The translations under genes were made by a program, and so were the position numbers. Below the pieces are notes generated by a model. The model saw nothing but the letters and a program-made list of their open reading frames with translations, was not told where the DNA came from and ran no database searches. From Pseudomonas sp. MRSN 12121 (lineage in GTDB: Bacteria > Pseudomonadota > Gammaproteobacteria > Pseudomonadales > Pseudomonadaceae), in contig NZ_CP010892.1 of NCBI RefSeq assembly GCF_000931465.1, positions 2,813,388-2,877,387 on the forward strand: a DNA stretch of 64,000 nucleotides, read 5' to 3'. Shown piece by piece: positions 27,806 to 36,728 of the stretch; the first letter of the stretch is position 1, and each line of letters begins with the position of its first letter.

Positions 27806-29925
27806 TTGCGACACACCTCGCAAAAGGGCATGCCGTGCACGGCGGCGTTCATCAGGGTCTGTGCCTGGCGGTCCTGCAGGTCCAGTCGGGCGGCCCGGGC
27901 CGCTTCCGCGGCCTGGGGGGCGGCGAGGGAGGGGTTGGGCACACTGGCCTGGTTGCCCGGAGCGGCGGCGAGGGTGTTGCCCGCGGTGTCGTTGTCCGCG
28001 GCTTTCAGCTGTTGCGGCAGCAATACGGCGATACCTGTGCCGTTCCCTGGTTCCCCGCCAGAGTTGATCTTCACATCCGCACCACCGATGGTCACGCCGC
28101 CGCCATCGAGCTTGACGAAGCTGCCGCCGGCCTTGGCGGTGAGTTCGGCGCCGGCTTCGAGCACCACCTTGGTCCCGGCCTTGTAGTGGATCTCCTGGCC
28201 GGCCTCGACGAATTGCGCGGTGCCGAGTTTCAGGTGCTGGCTGACGGCCACAGTGAGGTGGTCGTTGGCGCGGATGTCGCTCTTGCGGTCCAGGTGGGTG
28301 ATGCGGTGTTCTTCGGCCTTGAGCTCGGTGAGGCTGTTGGCTTCGACCGTGTCGTGGCGTTCGTTGCCGACGCGGATGCGCTGGTCGTGCTCGACGTTTT
28401 CGTCCCAGTCGCGCTGGGCGTGCAGGTAGATCTGCTCGGCGCCTTTCTTGTCTTCGATGCGCAGCTCGTTGTAGCCGCCGCCCCCGGGGCTGCTCAGGGT
28501 CTTGAAGGTGCTGCGGGTCTTGTTCGCCGGCAGGTCGTAGGGAACGACGTTTTCCTTGTGGTACAGGCAGCCGGTCACCAGCGGCTGGTCGGGATCGCCT
28601 TCGAGGAAGGTCACTAGCACTTCCATGCCGATGCGCGGGATGGCGATGCCGCCATAGGCCTTGCCGGCCCAGCCGCTGGCCACGCGCAGCCAGCAGGAGG
28701 TGTTGTCGTCGGCCTGGCCGTCGCGGTCCCAGTGGAACTGCACCTTGATCCGCCCGTATTCGTCGCAGTGGATTTCTTCGCCCTTGGGCCCGGTGACCAC
28801 CGCGGTCTGGCTGCCCAGGGACTTGGGTTTTGGATGCTCCAGCGGCGGGCGGTAATGGGCGTCCCACGGGGTGGCGAGGAAGCGGTTGCGGTAGCCCTGG
28901 TGGAAGTCGTCCTTATTGCTGGTGACATCGCTGGTGATGTTTTCGCCCAGCACCTGCGGTTGCTTGCCTTCGTGGATCACTTCCAGCAGCAGCCACAGGT
29001 CGTTCCATTCGCTGCGCGGGTGGCCGGCCAGGGTCAGGAAGTGGCCGCTGAGCAGGGTCGGCTCGTCGCCCTTGCCCTCGGCCAGCCGGTAGTCGCTGCG
29101 GTGGCGTTCCAGGGCGCGGGTCGCCAGCTGTTTGCCGCGGGCCTGCTGGGTGAACAGGCCCGGGTAGTCGTAGTCTTCCAGGTCCGGCATGACCCCGGAT
29201 TTGGCCGCGGCTTCGGGCAGCAGGCGCGGTTTCTCGAAGTCGTAGTCGCGGCGGCCGACGCGGCTGGTGCGGGTTTCCAGGCGCAGGCCGAAGCGCTTGA
29301 TCACCGGCTGTTCGGCGGCCATGCCGGAGTCTTGCTGGTAGTTCACCGCCGGCAGCTTGCGGAACACCGTCTGGTCGTCGCCGAACACCAGGGTGTGGCC
29401 GCTGGCCGAGTGCTGGAAGTGGAAATGGATGCCTTCTTCTTCGCACAGGCGCTGGATGAAGTGCAGGTCGGATTCGTCGTACTGGGTGCAGTAGACCCGT
29501 TCCGGATAGGTCGCGCCGAGCTGGAAGCGGTAGGCGTCGGCAAGGATGCCGCGGGCCTCCAGGACCTGGGCGATGATCTTCGGCACGCTCAGGTGCTGGT
29601 AGATTTTCTGATTGAAGCTGTGGCGCAGGTAGTTGAGCTGCGGGGTCAGGCTGAGGCTGTAGCGGGTCAGCTTGCGCCCGGAGTCGCCCTGGGCGATGCG
29701 GTACACCAGGCCGTGGACCAGGCCCTTACCAGTGCTGCCAAACGTCAGGCAGGCCGGTTTATGCAGCAATTCCTCGAGCTTGAGGTCGGGACGGGCACTG
29801 ACCAGTTCGATATCGAAGCAGAAGGGTTGGTTGAGGGCTTCGCGGCCGACGAAACCGAGGACCTGCAGGTCGACCGAGGCACCTTCGACAGTGAAGGCGA
29901 TATGGGTGGCATTGGCGTCCAGCAT
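27802..29925 (-). CDS. vgrG: Type VI secretion spike protein VgrG
   Basis: A 707-aa VgrG/TssI. Domains in order: gp27-like hub (about 1-370, with QYDESDLHFIQRLCEEEGIHF in parts), OB-fold/gp5-like region with GEEIHCDEYGRIKVQFHWD near 425 and SCWLRVASGWAGKAYGG, then a beta-helix spike with repeated short strands and a short tail ending GMPFCEVCRK. No extra enzymatic domain follows the spike, so it acts as a carrier. ATG 29925 (MLDANATHIAF) matches many VgrGs; 29943 is a possible start six residues longer. It is an orphan cassette: no core T6SS genes are in the window. Confidence 0.93.
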   Translation of the reverse strand: MLDANATHIAFTVEGASVDLQVLGFVGREALNQPFCFDIELVSARPDLKLEELLHKPACLTFGSTGKGLVHGLVYRIAQGDSGRKLTRYSLSLTPQLNYLRHSFNQKIYQHLSVPKIIAQVLEARGILADAYRFQLGATYPERVYCTQYDESDLHFIQRLCEEEGIHFHFQHSASGHTLVFGDDQTVFRKLPAVNYQQDSGMAAEQPVIKRFGLRLETRTSRVGRRDYDFEKPRLLPEAAAKSGVMPDLEDYDYPGLFTQQARGKQLATRALERHRSDYRLAEGKGDEPTLLSGHFLTLAGHPRSEWNDLWLLLEVIHEGKQPQVLGENITSDVTSNKDDFHQGYRNRFLATPWDAHYRPPLEHPKPKSLGSQTAVVTGPKGEEIHCDEYGRIKVQFHWDRDGQADDNTSCWLRVASGWAGKAYGGIAIPRIGMEVLVTFLEGDPDQPLVTGCLYHKENVVPYDLPANKTRSTFKTLSSPGGGGYNELRIEDKKGAEQIYLHAQRDWDENVEHDQRIRVGNERHDTVEANSLTELKAEEHRITHLDRKSDIRANDHLTVAVSQHLKLGTAQFVEAGQEIHYKAGTKVVLEAGAELTAKAGGSFVKLDGGGVTIGGADVKINSGGEPGNGTGIAVLLPQQLKAADNDTAGNTLAAAPGNQASVPNPSLAAPQAAEAARAARLDLQDRQAQTLMNAAVHGMPFCEVCRK

Positions 29926-30179
29926 GCGTCTGATTCCGTCCATTGAACAGGCACGACCCGGATAGCAGGCGTTATCGGGTTTCCCTACAACGCCTCGAGA
30001 CACTGCGCGACTGGCGCAGGGATCGAGGCACCTCTGGTGGTGTCGGTACACAACCTGCCGCTGTGGATTGTAGGCGCTCTTTTACCAAGGGTTGTCTGAC
30101 AGAAGTGTTTATAGGTATTGCATCGGGCCGTTGCAGCTCTGGTGGACATTCGTCGTTCGTCGCGGGTGCCTTTCGCCCC

Positions 30180-31250
30180 CTACGCCTGCAAGAACCGCTC
30201 GGGCCGGCAGGGGCCAAGCGCCGCAGCGGCCTCGTCGTGGACGATCTCTTCGCTGGCGAGGCGGCCCACGATAGCCGCCAGCGTGACACCGGGGTGCATC
30301 ACACACACATATACGCCGGCGATACCGGGCAGGTAACCGACGATGGGGCGGCCATCGACCGGTATGGGCCTGAGCCCGATGCACGCCACTTCCGGAACGA
30401 TGGACGTCACCCCGTGCAGCTCGTCCTGAATGGCCCGGGCGGTGCGCAGGGCTATCGCGGTCGGCTGGTTTTCCGGGGTGTCGTCCAGGTAGTCCTCCGC
30501 GGCCAGCAACTGGCCGCCCGCGCCTTGGCGCACTTCCATTGCAGGGTTGGAGATCAGGGTGCGCACAAGATCGGATCGGGCCTGGTAGCGGATGAAGATC
30601 GAGGGCGAGGCCGCTATGGGCAGGGGCAGGTTCAACGTCTCCGTCAGCTGGCTGATGCCCGTCCCGGCCGCCAGCACCACAAGGTCGGCTGCGATAGGGC
30701 CCTTTGCGGTTTCGAGGCCGATCACCTTGGCCCCCTGGGTGATAAAACCGAGCACCCGGGTCTGGGTGAGTACCTTCGCGCCATGAGCCTCGGCGCCGGC
30801 AATCAAGGCATGGGTGGTTTGCACGGCGTCCAGCGCGCCTTCTTCGGCGGCGAACAAGGCTTGCCGTGGGGGATGCTTGAGGTTGGGTTCAAGCTCGAGA
30901 ATCTGCGCGCGCGACACTTGGCTTGTCGAAGGCGGGTGGCTGGCGGCGGGGGACTCAGCCGAGGCCACGCCGTAAGACAAGGCGCCTGTCCAGCGTACCT
31001 TCAGCCCGGGTAGCTCGGTTTCGAGCCGGCGGTACTCCCGGATTGCCGCACCGCGCAATGCCGCGACGGGATCGGGCCCGCTGTGGCTGGTGTTGATCCA
31101 GGCGAAGGAGCGTCCAGTCACTCCGGACGCGATACCTTCGCCCTCGACCAGAGTGACCTGCGCGCCTTGGCCCGCCAGGTGATACGCCAGGGAGGCGCCC
31201 ACGATGCCGGCGCCCACCACCACGACGCGTTTGCCTGCGTCATTGCCCAT
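30180..31250 (-). CDS. FAD-dependent oxidoreductase (DAO / DadA-like family)
   Basis: A 356-aa flavoprotein. The N-terminal dinucleotide fold is VVVVGAGIVGASLAYHLAGQ, with a following TLVEGEGIASGVTGRSFAW typical of D-amino-acid oxidase family members. A late segment IGLRPIPVDGRPIVGYLPG and VCVMHPGVTLA closes the FAD site. GGAGG lies 5 bases before ATG 31250, which decides the start. Members oxidise glycine, sarcosine, D-amino acids or similar amines; the substrate here is unknown. It stands alone on the minus strand between the vgrG cassette and a hypothetical gene. Confidence 0.85.
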   Translation of the reverse strand: MGNDAGKRVVVVGAGIVGASLAYHLAGQGAQVTLVEGEGIASGVTGRSFAWINTSHSGPDPVAALRGAAIREYRRLETELPGLKVRWTGALSYGVASAESPAASHPPSTSQVSRAQILELEPNLKHPPRQALFAAEEGALDAVQTTHALIAGAEAHGAKVLTQTRVLGFITQGAKVIGLETAKGPIAADLVVLAAGTGISQLTETLNLPLPIAASPSIFIRYQARSDLVRTLISNPAMEVRQGAGGQLLAAEDYLDDTPENQPTAIALRTARAIQDELHGVTSIVPEVACIGLRPIPVDGRPIVGYLPGIAGVYVCVMHPGVTLAAIVGRLASEEIVHDEAAAALGPCRPERFLQA

Positions 31251-31377
31251 ATCAACCTCCGTGTTGTTGTCTTGTTGAGGGTAGGTATCCGGATGATCGA
31301 ATGACCTGAGAACCTGGTCGTCCATGATGCCTTTATGCGCCGGCTCCTGGCCGACTCCATACCCAGGTCTTGGCAAC

Positions 31378-31764
31378 CTAAGTGCTATGAAGCCCGGTTT
31401 GATCTCGCCAATACATCAGGGATTCGTACTGAAATGACACCAGAAAGTAAGCATCGGATTCGGCGGCAATGGCCTCAACGAACATTTTCAGATCGTCGAG
31501 TGGCGAGCTGTCTTCGGGGCCAGGGCCTTTGATTCTGAAGTAGCAGCGAGCCATTACCGGGAATGACAACCCCTTGGTGTCTTCTGAATAAATAGCCTGA
31601 TCGTCGCAGGGGCGTTTGGCACTTACTGACAGGCCGGAGGCGAAATGGGCAAACACTGAGCTGTCATCGCAGGCCAGATCCAACCCACCCAGGGTACGCG
31701 CGATGACCGTAAGCACTTCCAGTGAGAGACGCTCGTCAGCTTCAAGATGAACATCCAGTCCCAT
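31378..31764 (-). CDS. Hypothetical protein, 128 aa
   Basis: I do not recognise this protein. It starts MGLDVHLEADERLSLEVLTV and is soluble, acidic in its first half, with a central SVSAKRPCDDQAIYSEDTKG stretch and an aromatic end (SFQYESLMYWRDQ). GGA lies just before the ATG, and coding bias is normal. The compact size, acidity and location near a type VI cassette are compatible with many roles, including an immunity protein, but nothing in the sequence shows one. Confidence 0.65.
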   Translation of the reverse strand: MGLDVHLEADERLSLEVLTVIARTLGGLDLACDDSSVFAHFASGLSVSAKRPCDDQAIYSEDTKGLSFPVMARCYFRIKGPGPEDSSPLDDLKMFVEAIAAESDAYFLVSFQYESLMYWRDQTGLHST

Positions 31765-31856
31765 TTTCCAGGTGAACCTCTGATTGCCAGTGTTTTGAGA
31801 AGCGTGGTGATGGGCTAGTCAGCGGGGAGGGGGCGACAGCCGTTCGATATTGGCGC

Positions 31857-32258
31857 TCATGGGTGTTGCGGCCACTGCTCCTGAATTTCGTACCACGAAG
31901 CCTTGGAGGCCACTTGGATGTGTTTCTGCCTGTCCGGCATGAAGGGCGTATCCAGCGTGCCCAGGGCGATCGAGATCCAGTCGGCGTAGTCGCCCTGGCT
32001 GCTCGTCCAGAACAGCGACGAACCGCATTGCCCGCAGAACTGACGTAGCACCGACGCGGAAGACGCATAGGACGTGAGGCGATCGGCACCCTGAACGAGG
32101 CGCAGATCGCTGCGCAACACGCTGCCATAGCTGGCGAAGGCCGCCCCATGGCTTTTGCGGCACTGGCTGCAATGGCAGTGCGAAAGCGCTTTTGGGGGAG
32201 ACGCCAGCTGGTAGTGGATGGCGCCGCACAGGCAACTGCCCTGGAAGGTGTCGGTCAT
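31857..32258 (-). CDS. GFA-family protein (glutathione-dependent formaldehyde-activating-like, zinc-binding)
   Basis: A 133-aa protein with the GFA/CENP-V zinc pattern: GSCLCGAIHY, SHCHCSQCRKSHG and FCGQCGSSLFW, giving the usual seven cysteines for two zinc ions. The name of the family comes from one debated formaldehyde enzyme; most members have no proven activity. The ATG at 32258 is chosen because the protein then starts right before the conserved region; no good ribosome site is seen. It is not obviously part of an operon. A second member is at 61991. Confidence 0.82.
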   Translation of the reverse strand: MTDTFQGSCLCGAIHYQLASPPKALSHCHCSQCRKSHGAAFASYGSVLRSDLRLVQGADRLTSYASSASVLRQFCGQCGSSLFWTSSQGDYADWISIALGTLDTPFMPDRQKHIQVASKASWYEIQEQWPQHP

Positions 32259-32380
32259 TCGAGGGCGCACCTGGGAACGGAGGGCGCCCATTTAAGCAGC
32301 CGCTGTCGAGGATGTCGAATGGCGGCTCTGCCAGCCTTTTGCGGCGTCGTTTCGAGCGTTTCCCTCGCGCCGTTCAGCGC

Positions 32381-33208
32381 TCAAAGCGCGTTTGGCCGCA
32401 ACGCAAAGCCGTAGGATTCGAAAAGCTCCCAGACGTCCTCGCGATCGAAGAGCCGCCAACCCTGTGCCGTGAACCGCATCAAGTCATCCTCGTCGGGAAA
32501 GCTGTAATAGGCCCCGGCAGAGGGATCCTGAGACGTCCCCGCCATGGGTTCACCGCGCTCCAGGCGCCTGATGGCGTTGAGGATCAGCTGCGCGCCCGGT
32601 TGATAAAGCGCAAGGATGTGCCACAGCAGGGAGCGCTCTTTGTCGACCGTGACACGCGCTGTCTCGATGATGCGACCGACATCGATGCCGGGACCGTCAA
32701 TCCAGTGGAGCGTACAGCCGATCTCCGGGTCGCCGTTCAGCAGCGCCCGCAAGGTCGCGAGAACCCCTCGATACTCAGGCAAGAGGCCAGAGTGAAGATT
32801 GAGCACGCCGCGTGATGGAATGGCCAGGGCTTCATTCTTGAGGATTTGCCCAAAGCGGATCGAGACGAACAGATCCGCTTCCGCCTCCTGCAGCATTTGC
32901 AGGCCCGCAGGCTCCCTCAAGCTGGGCAATACCCGCACGGGAACCCCAAAACGTTGCTGCAGTTCGGCAAAGCCGAATCGCTGCCCGCTGCCGGCCGGGT
33001 CGCTGGATCCGCCTGAGCCAGGGGGCAAGGCAGTGAACAAATCCTGTTCGATCAAGGCCAGTTGTCCGAGCAGGCGTGGCACCTTGCTGCCCGATCCCAC
33101 CCTCTGCGAGAGGAATATGCCCACCGTGCTCTCATGAAGCTCGGGCAACAGGTAATTGAGCGCGAGATTGCTCTCTACGTCCCGGTTCACCAGAAAAGCG
33201 ATTCGCAA
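32381..33208 (-). CDS. Formyltransferase-family protein
   Basis: A 275-aa protein with the formyl transferase fold marked by VLNLHSGLLPEYRGVLATL at about residues 150-168, similar to the HPSLLPxYRG motif of methionyl-tRNA and GAR formyltransferases. The Asn-His-Asp catalytic set is partly visible (the His above, Asp in WIDGPGIDVG). GGAGG lies 7 bases before a TTG codon at 33208, whereas upstream ATG starts have no ribosome site, so a TTG start is proposed. Similar enzymes formylate sugar nucleotides or amino groups in secondary metabolism. No biosynthetic partners are nearby, so the substrate is unknown. Confidence 0.75.
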   Translation of the reverse strand: MRIAFLVNRDVESNLALNYLLPELHESTVGIFLSQRVGSGSKVPRLLGQLALIEQDLFTALPPGSGGSSDPAGSGQRFGFAELQQRFGVPVRVLPSLREPAGLQMLQEAEADLFVSIRFGQILKNEALAIPSRGVLNLHSGLLPEYRGVLATLRALLNGDPEIGCTLHWIDGPGIDVGRIIETARVTVDKERSLLWHILALYQPGAQLILNAIRRLERGEPMAGTSQDPSAGAYYSFPDEDDLMRFTAQGWRLFDREDVWELFESYGFALRPNAL

Positions 33209-33564
33209 TTTCAGACCTCCAGAAGACCTGCCTTGAGAGACAGCAACGGCCCCTTCAACCCTGGCGGAGGGGGCCGTTCCCATTGTTTTGCCACGACCTG
33301 TGGACGCAAGGTCCGAGCTGCCCGGTCGATTCAGGCACCGGACCCAGCATAGTTGCTGTTTCGTCAGGGCAGGAAACGAGGCCGTTGCTTGCGTCCGCCG
33401 TCCGGCTTGAGCGACGAGTCGCGGTCCGGCGAGCGGCAGCGGCAGCGCTTTTTTTCTGCCGCTAATCCTGGCTTAATCCCGTTGCGTTGAGATCGCGCGG
33501 AACCGCTTCAGGCTGGTCCGCGCCTGTCGCCGGTTCGCCGTTATCCAACACCAGACTCCCGTCC
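33209..33564. other. 356-base intergenic region
   Basis: I see no gene, repeat or clear promoter here. It separates the minus-strand formyltransferase from the plus-strand metal efflux operon and must hold the promoters of both. Confidence 0.5.
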
Positions 33565-33906
33565 ATGAAACGCTACCTGCGGTGCTGTCTTGTCTTCCTG
33601 ATTAGCCTGGCGCTTCCCCTCAGCGGGATGGCGGGCGTTCCGGCGCCCGCCGAGCCCTGCCCGATGAAGAGCATGGACATGGCGATGATGGATGGCATGG
33701 GCATGGACTGCTGCAACGACCTGAAAAGCCCGGTCGAGCATGGCAAGCCCTGCAAGCCGGGCCAGGAGTGCAAGACCGGCGGCATGCTGCAAGTGTCGAT
33801 CGGTAAGCCGGCCGTGACCCTGTTCAGCCCGGTGGTGCTGTCTTTTTCCAGCGTTTTCCTGCCTGCGCAAACCCCCTCCGGGGTGTGGCGACCGCCCCGC
33901 GCCTGA
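33565..33906 (+). CDS. Small periplasmic Met/Cys-rich protein, probable copper-binding
   Basis: A 113-aa secreted protein. A signal peptide (about residues 1-24, ending in MAG or AGV) is followed by a segment very rich in methionine and cysteine: CPMKSMDMAMMDGMGMDCC and then KPCKPGQECKTGGM. Such clusters bind Cu(I) or Ag(I). It lies 99 bases before a CusCBA-type operon, supporting a role in periplasmic copper sensing or buffering. The C-terminal part with SPVVLSFSSVFLPAQTP is weakly hydrophobic. I know similar unnamed proteins before heavy-metal RND operons. Confidence 0.72.
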   Translation: MKRYLRCCLVFLISLALPLSGMAGVPAPAEPCPMKSMDMAMMDGMGMDCCNDLKSPVEHGKPCKPGQECKTGGMLQVSIGKPAVTLFSPVVLSFSSVFLPAQTPSGVWRPPRA

Positions 33907-34005
33907 TGCCTGTACCTCACTGAGCCCCATTCCGCCCTGACGCGGGATGGCAGTGCTGCGTGCCTGTGTTGCGGGCGCGCGGTGGATCACACAGGAATCA
34001 TCAAC

Positions 34006-35262
34006 ATGAACCCCAAGTGCTATTGCACCGGCTGGTCCCTCGTGGCCGGCCTGGCGGCAGGCGTGCTGGCGTTGCCGAGCCCGGCGGGCGCGCTGACGCT
34101 CGATGAGGCGTTGCGGCTGGCCGAGAACAACGCGCCGTCGCTGAGTGCCCAGGACGCGAAAATCCGTGCCGCCAGCAACGCGGCCATCCCCGCTGGCGAA
34201 TTGCCCGACCCCAAGCTGTTGCTGGGGCTACAGAACTTCCCCGTCGGTGGTCCGGATCGCGGCCGCCTCGACCAGGACTCCATGACCATGCAGATGGTCG
34301 GGATCCGCCAGGACATGCTCAACAGCGACAAGCGCCAGGCCCGCATCGAGGTCGCGGCCGGGGCGGTGGAGCGGGCCGCCGCCGAGCGTCAGGTCGAGCG
34401 CCTGAATGTGCGCCAGGCCACGGCCCTGGCCTGGATCGGCAGCTATTCGCTGGCGCGCAAGGCGGCGCTGTTCCAGGACTTCTACCGGGAGAATCGCCTG
34501 CTGGGCGACAGCGTCCGGGCGCAAATCGCCAGCGGTCGGGCATTGCCGGCGGATGCCGTGGCTCCCAAGCAGGAGGCCGCGCAACTGGCCGAGCGCGAGG
34601 ACGAACTGGCCAGCCAGCAGGCCCAGGCCCGGGCGGCGCTCAAGCGCTGGATAGGGGCGGCGGCCGATCAGCAGCCGCAGGGGCGTCTGCCGCAGTGGCC
34701 GGTGGATACCGCGGGCTACTCGCATCAGTTGCAACACCACCCCGAACTGGCGGCGTTCGCGCCCATGACCCGCGAAGCGCAAGCCAGGGTTCGCGAAGCC
34801 GAGGCGCAAAAGCGCTCGGACTGGAGCTGGGAGGTGGATTACCAGCGCCGTGGCCGGGAGTTTGGCGACATGCTCAGCGTGCAGTTTTCCTGGGACTTGC
34901 CGCTGTTTCCCGGCTCACGGCAGAACCCGACGATCGCCGCCCGGCAGGCCGAACTGAGCCAGCTGGAGGCCGAGCGCGAGGCCTTGTCGCGCGAGCATGC
35001 GCAGCAACTGGAAACGCAATTGGCCGACTACCAGCGGCTGGATCGCGCGGTGGCCCGCAACCAGCAGAGCCTGCTGCCACTGGCCCGGGAGAAGGTCGAC
35101 TTGAGCATGGCCAGCTACCGCGCCGGCAAGGGCGAACTGGCGGCGGTGATCGCGGCCCGCCGCGAGCTGATCGACGCCCGTCTCAAGCAGATCGATGTCG
35201 AGGAGCAGCGGGCCCTGACCAACGCCCGCCTGTATTTCGCCTATGGGGAGGCTGCGCAATGA
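34006..35262 (+). CDS. TolC-family outer membrane efflux protein (CusC-like)
   Basis: A 418-aa outer membrane factor. A signal peptide ending AGA covers about residues 1-29, then LTLDEALRLAENNAPSL starts the first helical repeat of the TolC family. Long coiled-coil helices rich in Ala, Glu and Gln follow in two repeats. AGGA precedes ATG 34006. It forms the outer exit duct of the RND pump. Its TGA overlaps the start of the next gene (ATGA). It is shorter than classical CusC and closer to the CzcC-like proteins that accompany CusBA in Pseudomonas. Confidence 0.88.
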   Translation: MNPKCYCTGWSLVAGLAAGVLALPSPAGALTLDEALRLAENNAPSLSAQDAKIRAASNAAIPAGELPDPKLLLGLQNFPVGGPDRGRLDQDSMTMQMVGIRQDMLNSDKRQARIEVAAGAVERAAAERQVERLNVRQATALAWIGSYSLARKAALFQDFYRENRLLGDSVRAQIASGRALPADAVAPKQEAAQLAEREDELASQQAQARAALKRWIGAAADQQPQGRLPQWPVDTAGYSHQLQHHPELAAFAPMTREAQARVREAEAQKRSDWSWEVDYQRRGREFGDMLSVQFSWDLPLFPGSRQNPTIAARQAELSQLEAEREALSREHAQQLETQLADYQRLDRAVARNQQSLLPLAREKVDLSMASYRAGKGELAAVIAARRELIDARLKQIDVEEQRALTNARLYFAYGEAAQ

Positions 35263-36728
35263 GTGCGTCGATCTGGAAAGTGGCGGCCATTGTCGGCTGC
35301 TCCATCGCCCTGGGTGGGGCCGCTGGCTACTGGCTGGCCCGGGCGCGTATCGCTGACCCGGCGCCGGTCGCGGCCGGGACGGACAGCCCGGGCCAGGCCA
35401 AGGTGCTGTATTGGTACGACCCGATGTACCCGCAGCAGAAATTCGACCAGCCGGGCCAGTCGCCCTTCATGGACATGCCCCTGGTGCCGCGGTATGCCGA
35501 TGCTCCGGGCGACAGCGCGGCGTTGCGCATCGATCCGGGCCTGACCCAGAACCTTGGCGTGCGCCTGGCCACGGTCCGGCGCGGCGGGCTCGCGGCCAGC
35601 GTCGAGGCCACGGGGCAGTTGGCGTTCAATGAGCGCGACGTCGCGGTGGTCCAGTCGCGGACCCCGGGTTTCGTCGAGCGGGTGCGAGCCCGGGCCCCGG
35701 GCGATGTATTGGAGGCCAACGCGCCCCTGGCGGACATCCTGGTGCCGGAGTGGGCGGCGGCCCAGGAAGAGTTCCTGGCCCTGAGGAACAGTGGCGATAG
35801 CGCGTTGCTCGCCGCGGCCCGGCAACGCTTGCGCCTCAGCGGGATGCCGGCGCAATTGATCGCCCGGGTCGAGCGCAGCGGCCAGGTCCAGCCGACCCTG
35901 ACCCTGGCCAGCCCCATCGGCGGGGTGCTGCAAGAGTTGAACGTGCGCCAGGGCATGACGGTCGCCGCCGGCCAGACCCTGGCGCAGGTCAATGGCTTGA
36001 GCCAGGTCTGGCTGGCCGTGGCCGTGCCGGAAGCGCAGGCCGGCTCGATAGTCGCCGGGCAGGAGGCCGAGGCGCGTCTGCCGGCGTTCCCGGGAGAGCT
36101 GTTCAAGGGCCGGGTCGGCGCGATTCTGCCGCAGGCCAATGCCGATAGCCGCACGTTGCGGGTGCGGGTCGAGCTGCCCAATCCCCAGGGACGGCTGCGG
36201 CCGGGCATGACTGCCGAGGTCAGCCTGCGGCGCACGACCGGGCAAAATCTGTTGTGGGTGCCCAGCGAGGCAGTGATCCGCACCGGCCGGCGAGCGTTGG
36301 TGATGCTCGCCGAAGACGCGGGGCGCTACCGCCCGGTCGAGGTGCGGGTGGGGCCGGACAACGCGGGCCAGACCGCGATCCTGCAAGGCCTGGAGGAGGG
36401 CCAGCAGGTGGTGAGTTCCGGCCAGTTCCTGCTGGATTCGGAAGCCAGCCTCAGGGGCCTGGTCGCCGCGCCGCTGCAGGCTCCTGCCGCCAGCGCGGCC
36501 CTGCACGAAGCCGATGCCCAGGTACTGGCGCTCGACCCGCAGGCGATCACCCTGGCCCACGGCGCTTTCAAGACCCTGGGCATGCCCGCCATGACCATGA
36601 CCTTCGCGCTCGCCGACCCCGGCCTGATCCAGGGGCTCAAGGTGGGTGACCGGGTGCGCGTCGCGGTGGCGGCCGGCGACGGCGGGCTGCGGGTCGAACG
36701 CCTGGAAAAAACGGAGGACCGGCCATGA
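35259..36728 (+). CDS. cusB: CusB-type periplasmic adaptor with C-terminal CusF-like domain
   Basis: A 489-aa membrane-fusion protein. One N-terminal membrane helix (about 7-27) is followed by a heavy-metal-binding domain, [16 protein letters not shown] with MDMPLVPRY, then lipoyl/beta-barrel hairpin domains. From about residue 410 to 485 there is a CusF-like OB domain: [20 protein letters not shown]. Its His and two Met ligands are kept at the CusF spacing, but the cation-pi tryptophan of CusF is replaced by methionine. CusF is normally a separate metallochaperone, so the fusion places metal delivery on the adaptor. Overlaps of four bases on both sides show tight coupling. Confidence 0.9.
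   Translation: MSASIWKVAAIVGCSIALGGAAGYWLARARIADPAPVAAGTDSPGQAKVLYWYDPMYPQQKFDQPGQSPFMDMPLVPRYADAPGDSAALRIDPGLTQNLGVRLATVRRGGLAASVEATGQLAFNERDVAVVQSRTPGFVERVRARAPGDVLEANAPLADILVPEWAAAQEEFLALRNSGDSALLAAARQRLRLSGMPAQLIARVERSGQVQPTLTLASPIGGVLQELNVRQGMTVAAGQTLAQVNGLSQVWLAVAVPEAQAGSIVAGQEAEARLPAFPGELFKGRVGAILPQANADSRTLRVRVELPNPQGRLRPGMTAEVSLRRTTGQNLLWVPSEAVIRTGRRALVMLAEDAGRYRPVEVRVGPDNAGQTAILQGLEEGQQVVSSGQFLLDSEASLRGLVAAPLQAPAASAALHEADAQVLALDPQAITLAHGAFKTLGMPAMTMTFALADPGLIQGLKVGDRVRVAVAAGDGGLRVERLEKTEDRP

Noticed and set aside
27218..28867. Long frame joining antisense-of-frame sequence to the DUF4123 gene
   Set aside because: The upstream part is the vgrG gene in another frame; the true DUF4123 start is ATG 27805, overlapping the vgrG stop.
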